A stretch of DNA of 12,603 nucleotides from Acidimicrobiaceae bacterium (GCA_030838245.1 JAUTXB010000224.1:1-12603), one strand, 5' to 3'; numbered from the stretch's first letter, positions 1-6,696 are shown. Made by a program: numbers and translations. The notes: generated by a model not told the origin, from the letters alone.

Positions 1-408
1 GGTCTGGCCCGGTACCGAAAGGCGGATGACGTCGCCAAACGCGAATTGGTGCTCGGCGAACAGAAAGAAGCCGGACAGCAGGTCGCCCACCAGCTGTTGG
101 GCGCCAAAGCCGATGGCCACGCCGGCCACGGTGGCCGGAGCCACGAGCGTGGTCAGCGGAACCCCGAGCTTCTCGATGCTCAGGATCCCGGCCACGAACC
201 AGGTCAGCGCGACGACTGCCCATTCGATGGCCTCGCTGACCACCCGGGAGCGTTTGTTGCTCTCCGAAGCAGAACTGCCAGCTTCGATCAGCTCGCGGAT
301 ATACGCATCGATGCCGGCTCGGTGCCGTGCGCCCAGCCAGTGCGCGAACCGGACGAGCAGGCCTGCACCGAGCAGGATCACGACCACCGGCAACAATGAG
401 TCCCGCAA
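1..408 (-). CDS. MscS-family mechanosensitive ion channel, 3' end outside window
   Basis: Read on the minus strand, the frame gives about 136 residues of a small-conductance mechanosensitive channel, an inner-membrane pore that opens under membrane tension to release solutes in osmotic downshock. An N-terminal hydrophobic helix (LLPVVVILLGAGLLV) is followed by a charged linker, a second helix (AVVALTWFVAGILSI), and the pore-lining TM3 with the Gly/Ala-rich pattern ATVAGVAIGFGAQQLVGDLL, then FFLFAEHQFAFGDVI, the start of the beta domain. This order is typical of MscS. The C-terminal cytoplasmic domain lies beyond position 1. An in-frame TAA at 430-432 bounds the frame, and there is no ATG after it. 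Likely starts are TTG at 406-408, TTG at 391-396 or GTG at 385-387, so the exact start is uncertain. The reading frame and family are secure. Confidence 0.85.
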   Translation of the reverse strand, partial: MRDSLLPVVVILLGAGLLVRFAHWLGARHRAGIDAYIRELIEAGSSASESNKRSRVVSEAIEWAVVALTWFVAGILSIEKLGVPLTTLVAPATVAGVAIGFGAQQLVGDLLSGFFLFAEHQFAFGDVIRLSVPGQT

Positions 409-509
409 CCAGTCGAAGATTCCGCGAAATTAGCATTGGTCCCGACAACCAGGTCGGGGCGGCCGACTGGACTGCGACTGCACGTTGGCAATCGCGTCAG
501 CCTGCGCCT

Positions 510-540
510 TTGGCTGGCCAGTCAACCCGCACCGTAAACT
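510..540 (+). promoter_or_regulatory. candidate promoter for the amidohydrolase
   Basis: TTGGCT at 510-515 and TAAACT at 535-540 are separated by 19 bp. TAAACT fits the actinobacterial TAnnnT -10 pattern. Transcription would begin near 547, leaving a leader of roughly 55 nt. The -35 match is weak and the spacing is slightly long, so this is a candidate only. Confidence 0.4.
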
Positions 541-552
541 GGCAGCCCGTCA

Positions 553-583
553 GGTCAGGGTCGGGTCGGAGTCAAACCTGACC
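553..583 (+). promoter_or_regulatory. inverted repeat in the amidohydrolase leader
   Basis: GGTCAGG at 553-559 is the perfect reverse complement of CCTGACC at 577-583, with a 17-nt loop made largely of GTCGG-type repeats. It sits between the candidate promoter and the ribosome binding site. It could be an operator for a dimeric repressor or a leader hairpin; the sequence alone does not decide. Confidence 0.4.
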
Positions 584-602
584 ACGGCGAAGAAAGGCCA
601 CC

Positions 603-2339
603 ATGCTCGACTACGTGATCCGAAACGGCCAGGTCATCGACGGGACAGGCGCACCGGCTCGACGGGCCGACGTCGGGATCCGCGACGGGGTGATCGTGGC
701 CGTCGGCGACATCACCGAGCAGGGCACCACCGAGCTCGATGCGCACGGCCTCATCGTCGCCCCGGGGATCATCGACCCCCACACCCACTACGACGCCCAG
801 CTGTTCTGGGACCCCACCGCATCGCCCTCGAACCTCCACGGAGTGACCACGGTGATCGGTGGCAACTGTGGCTTCACGCTGGCTCCGATCAAAGCTGAGG
901 ACCACGACTACATCCGTCGGATGATGGCGAAGGTCGAAGGCATGCCGCTGGTGGCCCTGGAGACCGGGGTCCCCTGGGACTGGACCACCTTCGCCGACTA
1001 CCTCGGCAAGCTCGACGGGAACCTGGGTGTCAATGCGGGTTTTCTCGTCGGCCATTGCGCACTCCGGCGATGGGTCATGGGGACAGACCGCTCCTCGGAA
1101 GTGGCCAATGACGAGGAGCTCGAGGCCATGACCGCGCTGCTGGCCGAATCGCTCGAGGCTGGCGGGCTCGGCTTCTCCTCCTCGCAGTCGCGCACCCACT
1201 CCGACGGCGACGGCAATCCCATCTCGTCTCGCAACGCCGACCGCCGCGAGATGCTGGCCTTCTGCGAGGTCGTCCGCGACCACCCGGGGACCACACTCGA
1301 GTACATCACCAACGGTTGCCTCGACACCTTCTCCGACGAGGAGACGCCCCTCATGGTCGACATGTCGACCACCGCCAGGCGGCCGCTGAACTGGAACGTG
1401 TTGACCGTCGACTCCCGCTCACCCGAGAAGGTGGCCCGTCAGCTCGAGGTGTCGTCAAAGGCGGCCGATGCCGGTGGCCAGGTGGTGGCCCTGACCATGC
1501 CCACGCTGGTGCCGATGAACATGAGCTTTGCCAACTTCTGCGCCCTGTTCCTGATCCCGGGATGGGGCGACGTGATGGGCCTGCCGATCGAGAAGCGGAT
1601 CGAAAAGTTGCGAGATCCCGCCGTACGCGCCGAGCTCGACGAGCTAGCCCATTCCAAGGATGCGGGCGTCTTCCGTCGCCTCTCGCACTGGGCCAACTAC
1701 ATCATCGGCGACACCTTCTCTGGGGCCAACGAGGGACTCAGGTGGAAGGACGTCGGAGCCATTGCCGAAGAGCAAGGAAAGGAGCCCTTCGACACGTTGC
1801 TCGACATCGTCATCGCCGATGACCTCCGGACCGTGCTGTGGCCCAAGGCGTCCGACGGCGACGATGCCTCGTGGCGGTTGCGGGTTGACGTGTGGAACGA
1901 CCCCCGGGCCATGATCGGTGGATCCGATGCCGGCGCCCACCTCGACCGCATGTGCGGATCCAACTACCCGACGTCGTTCCTGTCCGACTGCTTGCGGCGG
2001 CGGAAGCTGGTGTCGGTGGAGCGGGCCATCCAGCTGATGACCGAGGCTCCAGCTGAGCTCTTCGGGCTGGCCGACCGGGGGCGGATCGCCGAAGGGATGC
2101 GGGCCGACCTGTTCGTCTTTGATCCCGAGACCGTCGGTTCCGAGCCGGCCCAGCTCGTCTCCGACCTGCCGGGGAACAGCCCCCGGCTCATCGCCGACGC
2201 CATCGGCGTGGTCCGTGTCCTGGTGAACGGAGTGGAGACCATCGCCGACGGCAAGCCGACCGGCAATCTTCCCGGCACACTGTTGCGGTCGGGTCGGGAT
2301 ACGGTCACCGTCGACCCGACCGTGGCCCAATCGGCTTGA
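603..2339 (+). CDS. N-acyl-D-amino-acid deacylase-like amidohydrolase
   Basis: A 578-residue cytoplasmic metal-dependent hydrolase of the amidohydrolase superfamily (Amidohydro_3, D-aminoacylase/dihydroorotase-like). Such enzymes hydrolyse N-acyl or cyclic amide bonds; the substrate here is unknown. The N-terminal small beta domain (DYVIRNGQVIDGTG) leads into the metal site H60-T-H62 (IIDPHTHYDAQ), C89 in GGNCGF, H151 in VGHCALR, and the late catalytic Asp442 in GGSDAGAH. The C-terminal RIAEGMRADLFVFDPETV closes the small domain. The length is normal to slightly long. I do not see the THxR and SHHK-like segments that carry further zinc histidines in classical D-aminoacylases; the equivalent stretches read EYITNG and LTVDSR. 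The start is supported by AGAAAGG about 6 nt upstream of ATG. The downstream repeats begin directly after the TGA. Confidence 0.88.
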   Translation: MLDYVIRNGQVIDGTGAPARRADVGIRDGVIVAVGDITEQGTTELDAHGLIVAPGIIDPHTHYDAQLFWDPTASPSNLHGVTTVIGGNCGFTLAPIKAEDHDYIRRMMAKVEGMPLVALETGVPWDWTTFADYLGKLDGNLGVNAGFLVGHCALRRWVMGTDRSSEVANDEELEAMTALLAESLEAGGLGFSSSQSRTHSDGDGNPISSRNADRREMLAFCEVVRDHPGTTLEYITNGCLDTFSDEETPLMVDMSTTARRPLNWNVLTVDSRSPEKVARQLEVSSKAADAGGQVVALTMPTLVPMNMSFANFCALFLIPGWGDVMGLPIEKRIEKLRDPAVRAELDELAHSKDAGVFRRLSHWANYIIGDTFSGANEGLRWKDVGAIAEEQGKEPFDTLLDIVIADDLRTVLWPKASDGDDASWRLRVDVWNDPRAMIGGSDAGAHLDRMCGSNYPTSFLSDCLRRRKLVSVERAIQLMTEAPAELFGLADRGRIAEGMRADLFVFDPETVGSEPAQLVSDLPGNSPRLIADAIGVVRVLVNGVETIADGKPTGNLPGTLLRSGRDTVTVDPTVAQSA

Positions 2340-2442
2340 AGTCCGGGCCATGTCGGCCCGGGGTATGGGCCATGTCGGCATGAAGTACGGGCCATGTCGG
2401 CCCGAGTAGCTGGCCATTTGGCCGAGAAGAGGCCACACCGGC
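2331..2442 (+). repeat. tandem 22/44-bp hairpin repeats straddling the amidohydrolase stop codon
   Basis: GGGCCATGTCGGC occurs at 2345-2357, 2367-2379 and 2389-2401, exactly 22 bp apart. Degenerate copies lie at 2411-2423 (TGGCCATTTGGCC, again 22 bp on) and 2430-2442. At a larger scale, 2331-2360, which includes the stop codon, recurs at 2375-2404 with two mismatches (period 44), and its TGA copy is at 2381-2383. Units are palindromic: CCGGGCC (2343-2349), loop ATGTC, GGCCCGG (2355-2361) pairs perfectly, and CGGGCC/GGCCCG repeats this at 2388-2404. There is no T-tract, so a classical intrinsic terminator is unlikely. The array fills almost the whole gap before the aldehyde dehydrogenase gene. 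Confidence 0.85.
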
Positions 2443-2461
2443 CCGAAGAAAGTGAGCATCC

Positions 2462-3931
2462 ATGAGCGAGCGGATCACCAGAGACGAACACCAGCTCTTG
2501 ATCGGTGGGAAGTGGGTGGACGCCGGCGACGGGACGTACGACATCATCAATCCGGCCACCGAGCAGGTTGTCGGTCAGGCGCCCAACGCCTCGGTCGAGG
2601 ACGCCAAAGCAGCGGCAGCTGCCGCTGCCGAAGCCCTTCCGGCCTGGTCGGCCACGCCGGTCGAGGAGCGCTTGGCTCTGCTGAAGCAGGTTGCGCCGGC
2701 CATTCGGGCCAAGAGCGACGAGCTGGTGGCTTTGGTCATCGCCGAGACAGGAGCCACCGCCTCGGTCGGTTCGCGCATGCAGGTGCCGGTCAGCTGCGAT
2801 CGATTCGAGCGGTACACACGTGACATCCGCCACGTGCAGGAGAAGTCACTGCCGCCCTTCGTCACCGGTGCCACGCCGTTGGCCCCCGGTGGACTGGTCA
2901 GCGCTCTCGCCTATCGGCAACCGGTGGGCGTGGTGGCCGCCATCGCCTCCTACAACTTCCCCCTCACCAACCTGGCTGGCAAGATCGCCCCGGCACTGGC
3001 CATGGGCAACACCGTGGTGGTCAAACCGGCACCGCAGGATCCCCTGGCCATCGTGGAGCTGATCCGCATCCTCGACCAGGTGGGCTTTCCACCGGGAGTG
3101 GTCAACTTGGTGAACTCACAGGGTCCGGGGCCGGCATCGGTGCTGGCCGAGTCGCCCGACGTCGACATGATCTCCTTCACCGGCTCGACCGCGGTGGGGC
3201 AGCGAATCGCCCAGGCCGGCGGAGGGAGGATGAAGCGGCTGTTGCTCGAGCTGGGGGGCAAAGGGGCGGCGGTCGTCTTCGACGACGCCGACATCGATGC
3301 GGCGATCACCGCCATCGGGTCTACCTGGGCGTTCCACTCCGGACAGATCTGCACGGCCCCCACTCGTGCCGTCATCCACCGGAGCATCTTCGACCAGGTC
3401 GTCGAGAGGATGTCCGCCTTCGCCGGCGCCCTCAAGGTGGGCGATCCCCTCGAGCTCGACACAGTGGTCGGGCCGGTGATCTCGGGCGCGCAGCAACAGC
3501 GCGTGCTCGACTACATCGAGACCGGCCGCCAGCAGGGCGAAGTCGTGGCGGGCGGGAACCGCCCCGACCACTTGCCGACCGGGTACTACGTGGAACCGAC
3601 GCTGATCACCGGCGGCAACGACATCACCGTGGCCCGTGAGGAGATCTTCGGGCCCGTCGTCGTAGCCATACCGTTCGACGACGACGAGGAAGGCGTGTCC
3701 ATCGCCAACGACAGCGATTTCGGCCTCTACGACTACGTCTTCTCTGCCGACACCGCTCGAGCCCTCGCCGTGGCCAAGCGGCTGCGGGCCGGGCACGTCG
3801 GCATCAACACGGCCCAACGCAACATGGAAGCACCGTTCGGCGGTTTCAAGATGAGCGGGGTGGGCCGAGACGGCGGGGACTACGGCCTGGAGGCGTATTC
3901 GGAGCTGCAGTCGATCGTCTGGGCCGGCTGA
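2462..3931 (+). CDS. aldehyde dehydrogenase family protein, NAD(P)-dependent
   Basis: A 489-residue soluble enzyme that oxidises an aldehyde to its acid; the substrate is not evident. Order of motifs: N-terminal arm (LLIGGKWVDAGDG), cofactor fold with N165 in SYNFPL and K188 in VVVKPAP, the FTGSTAVGQ nucleotide loop near 239, general base E263 in LELGGK, catalytic C297 in FHSGQIC, and EIFGPVV near 393. All key residues are present and the length is normal for the superfamily. The start is ATG at 2462; the best upstream purine stretch is GAAGAAAGTGAG, a modest ribosome site. The gene is separated from the amidohydrolase by a repeat array with no obvious separate promoter, so co-transcription is possible, and an amide hydrolase followed by aldehyde oxidation could form a short catabolic sequence (inference). 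Its C-terminal codons and TGA form the first unit of the following 19-bp repeat. Confidence 0.93.
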   Translation: MSERITRDEHQLLIGGKWVDAGDGTYDIINPATEQVVGQAPNASVEDAKAAAAAAAEALPAWSATPVEERLALLKQVAPAIRAKSDELVALVIAETGATASVGSRMQVPVSCDRFERYTRDIRHVQEKSLPPFVTGATPLAPGGLVSALAYRQPVGVVAAIASYNFPLTNLAGKIAPALAMGNTVVVKPAPQDPLAIVELIRILDQVGFPPGVVNLVNSQGPGPASVLAESPDVDMISFTGSTAVGQRIAQAGGGRMKRLLLELGGKGAAVVFDDADIDAAITAIGSTWAFHSGQICTAPTRAVIHRSIFDQVVERMSAFAGALKVGDPLELDTVVGPVISGAQQQRVLDYIETGRQQGEVVAGGNRPDHLPTGYYVEPTLITGGNDITVAREEIFGPVVVAIPFDDDEEGVSIANDSDFGLYDYVFSADTARALAVAKRLRAGHVGINTAQRNMEAPFGGFKMSGVGRDGGDYGLEAYSELQSIVWAG

Positions 3932-3988
3932 GGGCGTCCGGGCCGGCTGAGGGCGTCCGGGCCCGCTGAGGGCGTCCGGGCCCGCTGA
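3913..3988 (+). repeat. 19-bp tandem repeat, each unit ending in a stop triplet
   Basis: GGGCGTCCGGGCCGGCTGA (3932-3950) is followed by two copies of GGGCGTCCGGGCCCGCTGA (3951-3969 and 3970-3988), differing from the first at one base. The coding end 3913-3931 is a diverged unit (16 of 19 matches) whose TGA is the true stop. A decayed fifth copy follows at about 3989-4007. Because 19 is not a multiple of three, the successive TGAs fall in all three frames, and the fourth is again in frame with the gene. GCCGGC and CGGGCCCG segments allow GC-rich hairpins between units, without a T-tract. Confidence 0.92.
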
Positions 3989-4066
3989 CGTCGTCTGGGC
4001 GGGGCCGCTCGCCGGACTGACCAGGTCGGCTTGCCGCTGGTGTCCCACGGATACCTCCGGGATCGA

Positions 4067-4079
4067 TAGAGTCCCGCCC
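4067..4079 (+). promoter_or_regulatory. -10 box and leaderless start for the methyltransferase
   Basis: TAGAGT at 4067-4072 is followed by 7 nt and then the ATG at 4080, the spacing expected when transcription begins at the start codon itself. There is no Shine-Dalgarno sequence. No -35 hexamer was recognised. The 10-mer CGATAGAGTC (4064-4073) recurs exactly at 8979-8988. Confidence 0.65.
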
Positions 4080-4958
4080 ATGACGACGGAACACGACCTC
4101 CAGTCCGAGGCGGACGCCATCCAGTGGTTTCATTCGATCGACCTGGGCAATGGCGTCGTGACCAAGGGCCTGACCGAGCTCGCTCTCAGATCGGACCAAC
4201 TTCCAGAATTCGAGGGTCGGTCAGTCCTCGATATCGGAGCATGGGACGGCTACTACTCCTTCCACGCCGAGCGCGCCGGTGCCAGCCGGGTGGTGGCGCT
4301 CGACCACTACGCCTGGGGCGTCGACTTCGTGGCCCGGGGTGCCTACTGGAACGAGTGCATCTCCAAGGGCGTGTTGCCCGACCACGGCCGAGACGAGACC
4401 GACTTCTGGCATGACGACCTTCCTGGTCGTCGCGGGTTCGAGTTCGCCCACAAGGCCATCGGCAGCAAGGTCGAGCCAGTGTTGGACGACTTCATGAAGA
4501 TCGACCTCGATGGGCTGGGTACCTTCGACGTGGTCCTGTACCTCGGCGTGCTTTACCACATCAAAGAGCCGCTAACGGCCATGGAACGACTCCGGGCGGT
4601 AACCGGCGAGGTCGCGGTTATCGAGACCGAGGCGGTCCACCTCCACGGCTTCGACAACGAGAGCGCCATGCAGTTCCACGCCGACAGCAGCGTCGGTGTG
4701 GACTTCGGAAACTGGTACGTGCCAACCATCGGCGCCATCAAAGGTCTGGCCCGCGCGGCCGGGTTCTCCCGAGTCGAAGTGTTCGTCGGCCCTCCCGCGC
4801 CTCCCGCGCCCGAACCGGCGTCGACCCCCGCTCCTCTGACGTTCCTCGAGCGCGTCGGCCGACGCCTGGCCCCGGCACCTCCGCCCACGCCCACGCCCGC
4901 GCCACCGACGTCGGCGCCCACCCAGAACTATCGCGCCGTCGTTCACGCCTACGTCTGA
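4080..4958 (+). CDS. class I SAM-dependent methyltransferase, DUF1698/CmoB-like, with Pro-rich insertion
   Basis: A 292-residue protein that should transfer a methyl group from S-adenosylmethionine; the acceptor is unknown. WFHSIDLGNGVVTKG at 16-30 and VLDIGAWDGYYS at 49-60 (motif I, SAM loop), the acidic residue D75 in VALDHYA, and FDVVLYLGVLYHI at 149-161 match the DUF1698 group that includes CmoB. It lacks the long N-terminal domain of true CmoB, which also needs carboxy-SAM, so a tRNA role should not be assumed; small-molecule or glycan methylation is equally possible. A region rich in Pro, Ala and Thr (about 238-282) is inserted between the penultimate strand (VEVFVG) and the terminal strand (YRAVVHAYV), interrupting the usual beta-hairpin. 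Its DNA contains in-frame micro-repeats. The start is set by the adjacent -10 box, and the mRNA is probably leaderless. Confidence 0.87.
   Translation: MTTEHDLQSEADAIQWFHSIDLGNGVVTKGLTELALRSDQLPEFEGRSVLDIGAWDGYYSFHAERAGASRVVALDHYAWGVDFVARGAYWNECISKGVLPDHGRDETDFWHDDLPGRRGFEFAHKAIGSKVEPVLDDFMKIDLDGLGTFDVVLYLGVLYHIKEPLTAMERLRAVTGEVAVIETEAVHLHGFDNESAMQFHADSSVGVDFGNWYVPTIGAIKGLARAAGFSRVEVFVGPPAPPAPEPASTPAPLTFLERVGRRLAPAPPPTPTPAPPTSAPTQNYRAVVHAYV
4791..4808 (+). repeat. 9-bp in-frame tandem repeat in the methyltransferase Pro-rich insertion
   Basis: CCTCCCGCG occurs twice back to back (4791-4799, 4800-4808), encoding repeated Pro-Pro-Ala. Further on, CCCACG-type hexamers near 4884-4902 encode Pro-Thr/Pro-Ala repeats. 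This supports growth of the insertion by local tandem duplication. Confidence 0.7.
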
Positions 4959-4966
4959 GGTCTGAG
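4951..4966 (+). repeat. 7-bp duplication of the methyltransferase stop region
   Basis: GTCTGAG is present twice in tandem (4953-4959 and 4960-4966), so the stop TGA at 4956-4958 is followed by a second TGA at 4963-4965 in another frame. It is short enough to be chance alone; it gains weight from the longer stop-region repeats elsewhere in the window. Confidence 0.5.
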
Positions 4967-5007
4967 ACGGCTCGGTCCGACACCATCCGGTGGCGGAAAC
5001 TGCGATT

Positions 5008-5025
5008 CACCTGCGATCGCGGGTG
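5008..5025. promoter_or_regulatory. 18-bp palindrome upstream of the TetR gene, candidate operator
   Basis: CACCTGCGATCGCGGGTG is an inverted repeat about GCGATCGC with a single mismatched pair. It is flanked more loosely by GGCGGAAAC (4992-5000) and GTTTCTCGCC (5029-5038), which are complementary apart from one extra base. It lies about 45 bp before the -10 box of the TetR gene. TetR proteins bind palindromes of this size as dimers, often near their own gene, so autoregulation is a reasonable guess. It does not resemble the known KstR operator (TnnAACnnGTTnnA). Confidence 0.45.
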
Positions 5026-5069
5026 CCCGTTTCTCGCCGCGGGATCACTGAGCAGAAACCCCTGACGAG

Positions 5070-5083
5070 TAGGGTGATGCATC
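5070..5083 (+). promoter_or_regulatory. -10 box and probable leaderless start for the TetR regulator
   Basis: TAGGGT at 5070-5075 is followed by 8 nt and the ATG at 5084. There is no ribosome binding site in between. An earlier ATG at 5077 is out of frame. No -35 element was recognised. Confidence 0.6.
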
Positions 5084-5686
5084 ATGGTCAGCCGCCCGGT
5101 GCCACGCTCATTGACCCGCGCCCAACAGGCGCGTCGCCAGCGTGTCATCGACGCGGCCATGGCCCTCGGGCTCGAGGGGGGATACGAAGCGGTCCAGATG
5201 CGCGACGTCGCCGCCCGCGCCGACGTAGCCATGGGCACCGTCTATCGGTACTTCACCAGCAAGGACCACTTGCTGGCCGCTGCCCTGGTGAGCTGGGTCG
5301 AGCAGCTCGATGCCCGGCTGTCGCAGCTTCCGGCTCAGGGTGCGACGGCGGCGACACGGGTGATTGACGTCCTCGACCGGGCGCTGCGAGCCATGGGCCG
5401 CCAACCCAAATTGGTCAGTGCCGTGTTCACCTCGCTGTCCTCGCCTGATCCAGCCGCCGTCGAGTGCCAGCAGCAGATCACCGTGGTCATGGAGGGGATC
5501 ATCACCCGCGCCATTGGCGAGCCCCACCCCGAGAATCTCGGCGACCGCGCCCGGATCCTCGGCCACGTGTGGTACTCGGTGCTCGGGGGTTGGGTCAACG
5601 GCTGGAGTGATATGAGCCGCGTGCACAACGAATTGGTGGTGGCCGTCGGGCTCCTGCTCCCCTCTGAGATCTGCGTCGACGTCTGA
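5084..5686 (+). CDS. TetR-family transcriptional regulator, KstR-like
   Basis: A 200-residue dimeric DNA-binding repressor. The N-terminal helix-turn-helix (about 17-62) reads VIDAAMALGLEGGYEAVQ followed by MRDVAARADVAMGTVYRYF and TSKDHLLAAAL, very close to the pattern of mycobacterial KstR, which controls sterol catabolism and responds to a CoA-thioester intermediate. The C-terminal ligand domain is all-helical with VWYSVLGGWVNGWSDM near 165-180, again reminiscent of KstR. That it senses an acyl-CoA is inference. It stands alone between the methyltransferase and the ABC exporter, each with its own -10 box. TetR genes are often beside the exporter they repress, so control of the ABC pair is the main alternative to a lipid regulon. 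After the stop there is only a faint 17-bp repeat (12 of 17 matches), too weak to claim. Confidence 0.85.
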   Translation: MVSRPVPRSLTRAQQARRQRVIDAAMALGLEGGYEAVQMRDVAARADVAMGTVYRYFTSKDHLLAAALVSWVEQLDARLSQLPAQGATAATRVIDVLDRALRAMGRQPKLVSAVFTSLSSPDPAAVECQQQITVVMEGIITRAIGEPHPENLGDRARILGHVWYSVLGGWVNGWSDMSRVHNELVVAVGLLLPSEICVDV

Positions 5687-5757
5687 CCGCAGTCGGCGGC
5701 CGAGCGCAGTGGGGCGCCGGAACACGGCACGTACAAGAGGGCGTCGAGCGCCCGCGC

Positions 5758-5769
5758 TAGCGTCGGGAA
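5758..5769 (+). promoter_or_regulatory. -10 box and probable leaderless start for the ABC exporter operon
   Basis: TAGCGT at 5758-5763 is followed by 6 nt and the ATG at 5770. The GGGAA just before the ATG is too close to act as a usual ribosome binding site. Confidence 0.55.
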
Positions 5770-6696
5770 ATGCCTTCGGCCATTGAGGTCACCGGACTGA
5801 CCAAGCGGTTCAAGGACGTCGTCGCCGTTGACGATCTCAGTTTCGAGGTGGCGGCCGGCCGAGTGACCGGATTCCTCGGGCCCAACGGCGCCGGCAAGAC
5901 GACCACCTTGCGAATGTTGCTCGGACTGGTCTCGGCCACCCAAGGGACGGCGACGTTCAACGGGCAGGCCTACCGGGACTTAGAGCATCCGATCCGCCAC
6001 GTTGGGTCGGTGCTCGAGGCCACCAGCTTCCACCCGGCGCGTCGGGCCGCCAAGCACCTCAAGGTCGTGGCCATGGCCACCGGACTCCCCTACAGCCGGG
6101 TGGACGAGGCCTTGGCCTTGGTGGGGCTGACCGAGGTGGCCAACAAGCGGGTGGGCGGATTCTCGATGGGCATGCGGCAGCGCTTGGAGCTGGCCACCGC
6201 CATCCTCGGAGATCCCGACGTCCTCATCCTCGACGAGCCTTCGAACGGCCTCGACCCGCAGGGCATTCAATGGCTGCGGACCTTCATCCGACACCAGGCC
6301 TCGACGGGTCGGGCGGTGCTGGTGTCCTCACACCTGCTTTCCGAAATGGAGGAGACGGTCGACGACGTCGTCATCGTCTCCCACGGAAAGCTGGTGCTCC
6401 AGACAACCCTGGCCGAACTGCGGCTCCGAACAGGCACGGGAGGAGGCATGCGGGTGCGGACTCCCGAAGCCCAGCGCCTGGTCGACGTCCTCGCCGCCCA
6501 ACAGGTCGGCGCCCGGTGGACAGAGCCCGACGTCATCATGATCGACGGCGCCTCCCCCGAGTGGCTCGGACCGGTGCTGGCCCAGAACCAGATCATCGTG
6601 TACGACCTCCGGCAAGAAGGAGGCGGGCTCGAAGAGGTCTTCCTCAGCCTCACCTCCGGGTTCGACGCACCCATGCCCGAAGGGGTGCCGTCATGA
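5770..6696 (+). CDS. ABC transporter ATP-binding protein (ABC-2 exporter type)
   Basis: A 308-residue cytoplasmic ATPase that powers the membrane partner encoded directly downstream. Walker A is GPNGAGKTT (37-45), the signature motif is the variant FSMGMRQRL (131-139) seen in BcrA/DrrA-type exporters, Walker B is VLILDEP (151-157) with E156 as catalytic base, the D-loop is SNGLDP (158-163), and the switch histidine is H188 in SSHLLSEMEE. The C-terminal 90 residues form the accessory domain usual in this group (GGLEEVFLSLT). The length is typical. The stop overlaps the permease start in ATGA at 6693-6696, so the two are translationally coupled. Drug, lipid or peptide export is possible; the substrate cannot be told. 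The upstream TetR gene is a candidate regulator. Confidence 0.93.
   Translation: MPSAIEVTGLTKRFKDVVAVDDLSFEVAAGRVTGFLGPNGAGKTTTLRMLLGLVSATQGTATFNGQAYRDLEHPIRHVGSVLEATSFHPARRAAKHLKVVAMATGLPYSRVDEALALVGLTEVANKRVGGFSMGMRQRLELATAILGDPDVLILDEPSNGLDPQGIQWLRTFIRHQASTGRAVLVSSHLLSEMEETVDDVVIVSHGKLVLQTTLAELRLRTGTGGGMRVRTPEAQRLVDVLAAQQVGARWTEPDVIMIDGASPEWLGPVLAQNQIIVYDLRQEGGGLEEVFLSLTSGFDAPMPEGVPS

Larger units (their letters stand above)
409..602. other. intergenic region between divergent MscS and amidohydrolase genes
   Basis: No gene is visible here. It holds a candidate promoter for the rightward amidohydrolase, a 7-bp inverted repeat in the presumed leader, and two short runs of direct repeats: GACTG three times near 469-484, and GTCRG-type repeats (R = A or G) at about 549-572. 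No -10 box facing the MscS gene was recognised. Confidence 0.5.

Noticed and set aside
2345..2442. CRISPR array
   Set aside because: The units are 22 bp with 9-bp gaps that are not spacer-like, and there are no cas genes.
1644..2459. Minus-strand open frame over the amidohydrolase 3' end and the repeat array, with repeated HGP/TWP peptides
   Set aside because: The peptide repeats are just the 22-bp DNA repeats read in translation; the rest is the antisense of a well-supported gene.
3932..3988. Classical rho-independent terminator
   Set aside because: GC-rich hairpins are possible but there is no run of T after any of them.
5013..5020. GCGATCGC as a HIP1-like repeat
   Set aside because: I noticed it only once in this window, so there is no sign of a genome-wide repeated octamer; the surrounding palindrome is the more useful observation.
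5685..5718. 17-bp repeat after the TetR stop
   Set aside because: About 12 of 17 positions match in GC-rich sequence, which could easily be chance; not counted with the stop-region repeats.
6270..6692. Upstream extension of the ABC permease frame
   Set aside because: It lies inside the ATPase gene in another frame and encodes Arg/Pro-rich nonsense; the permease begins at the ATGA overlap at 6693.
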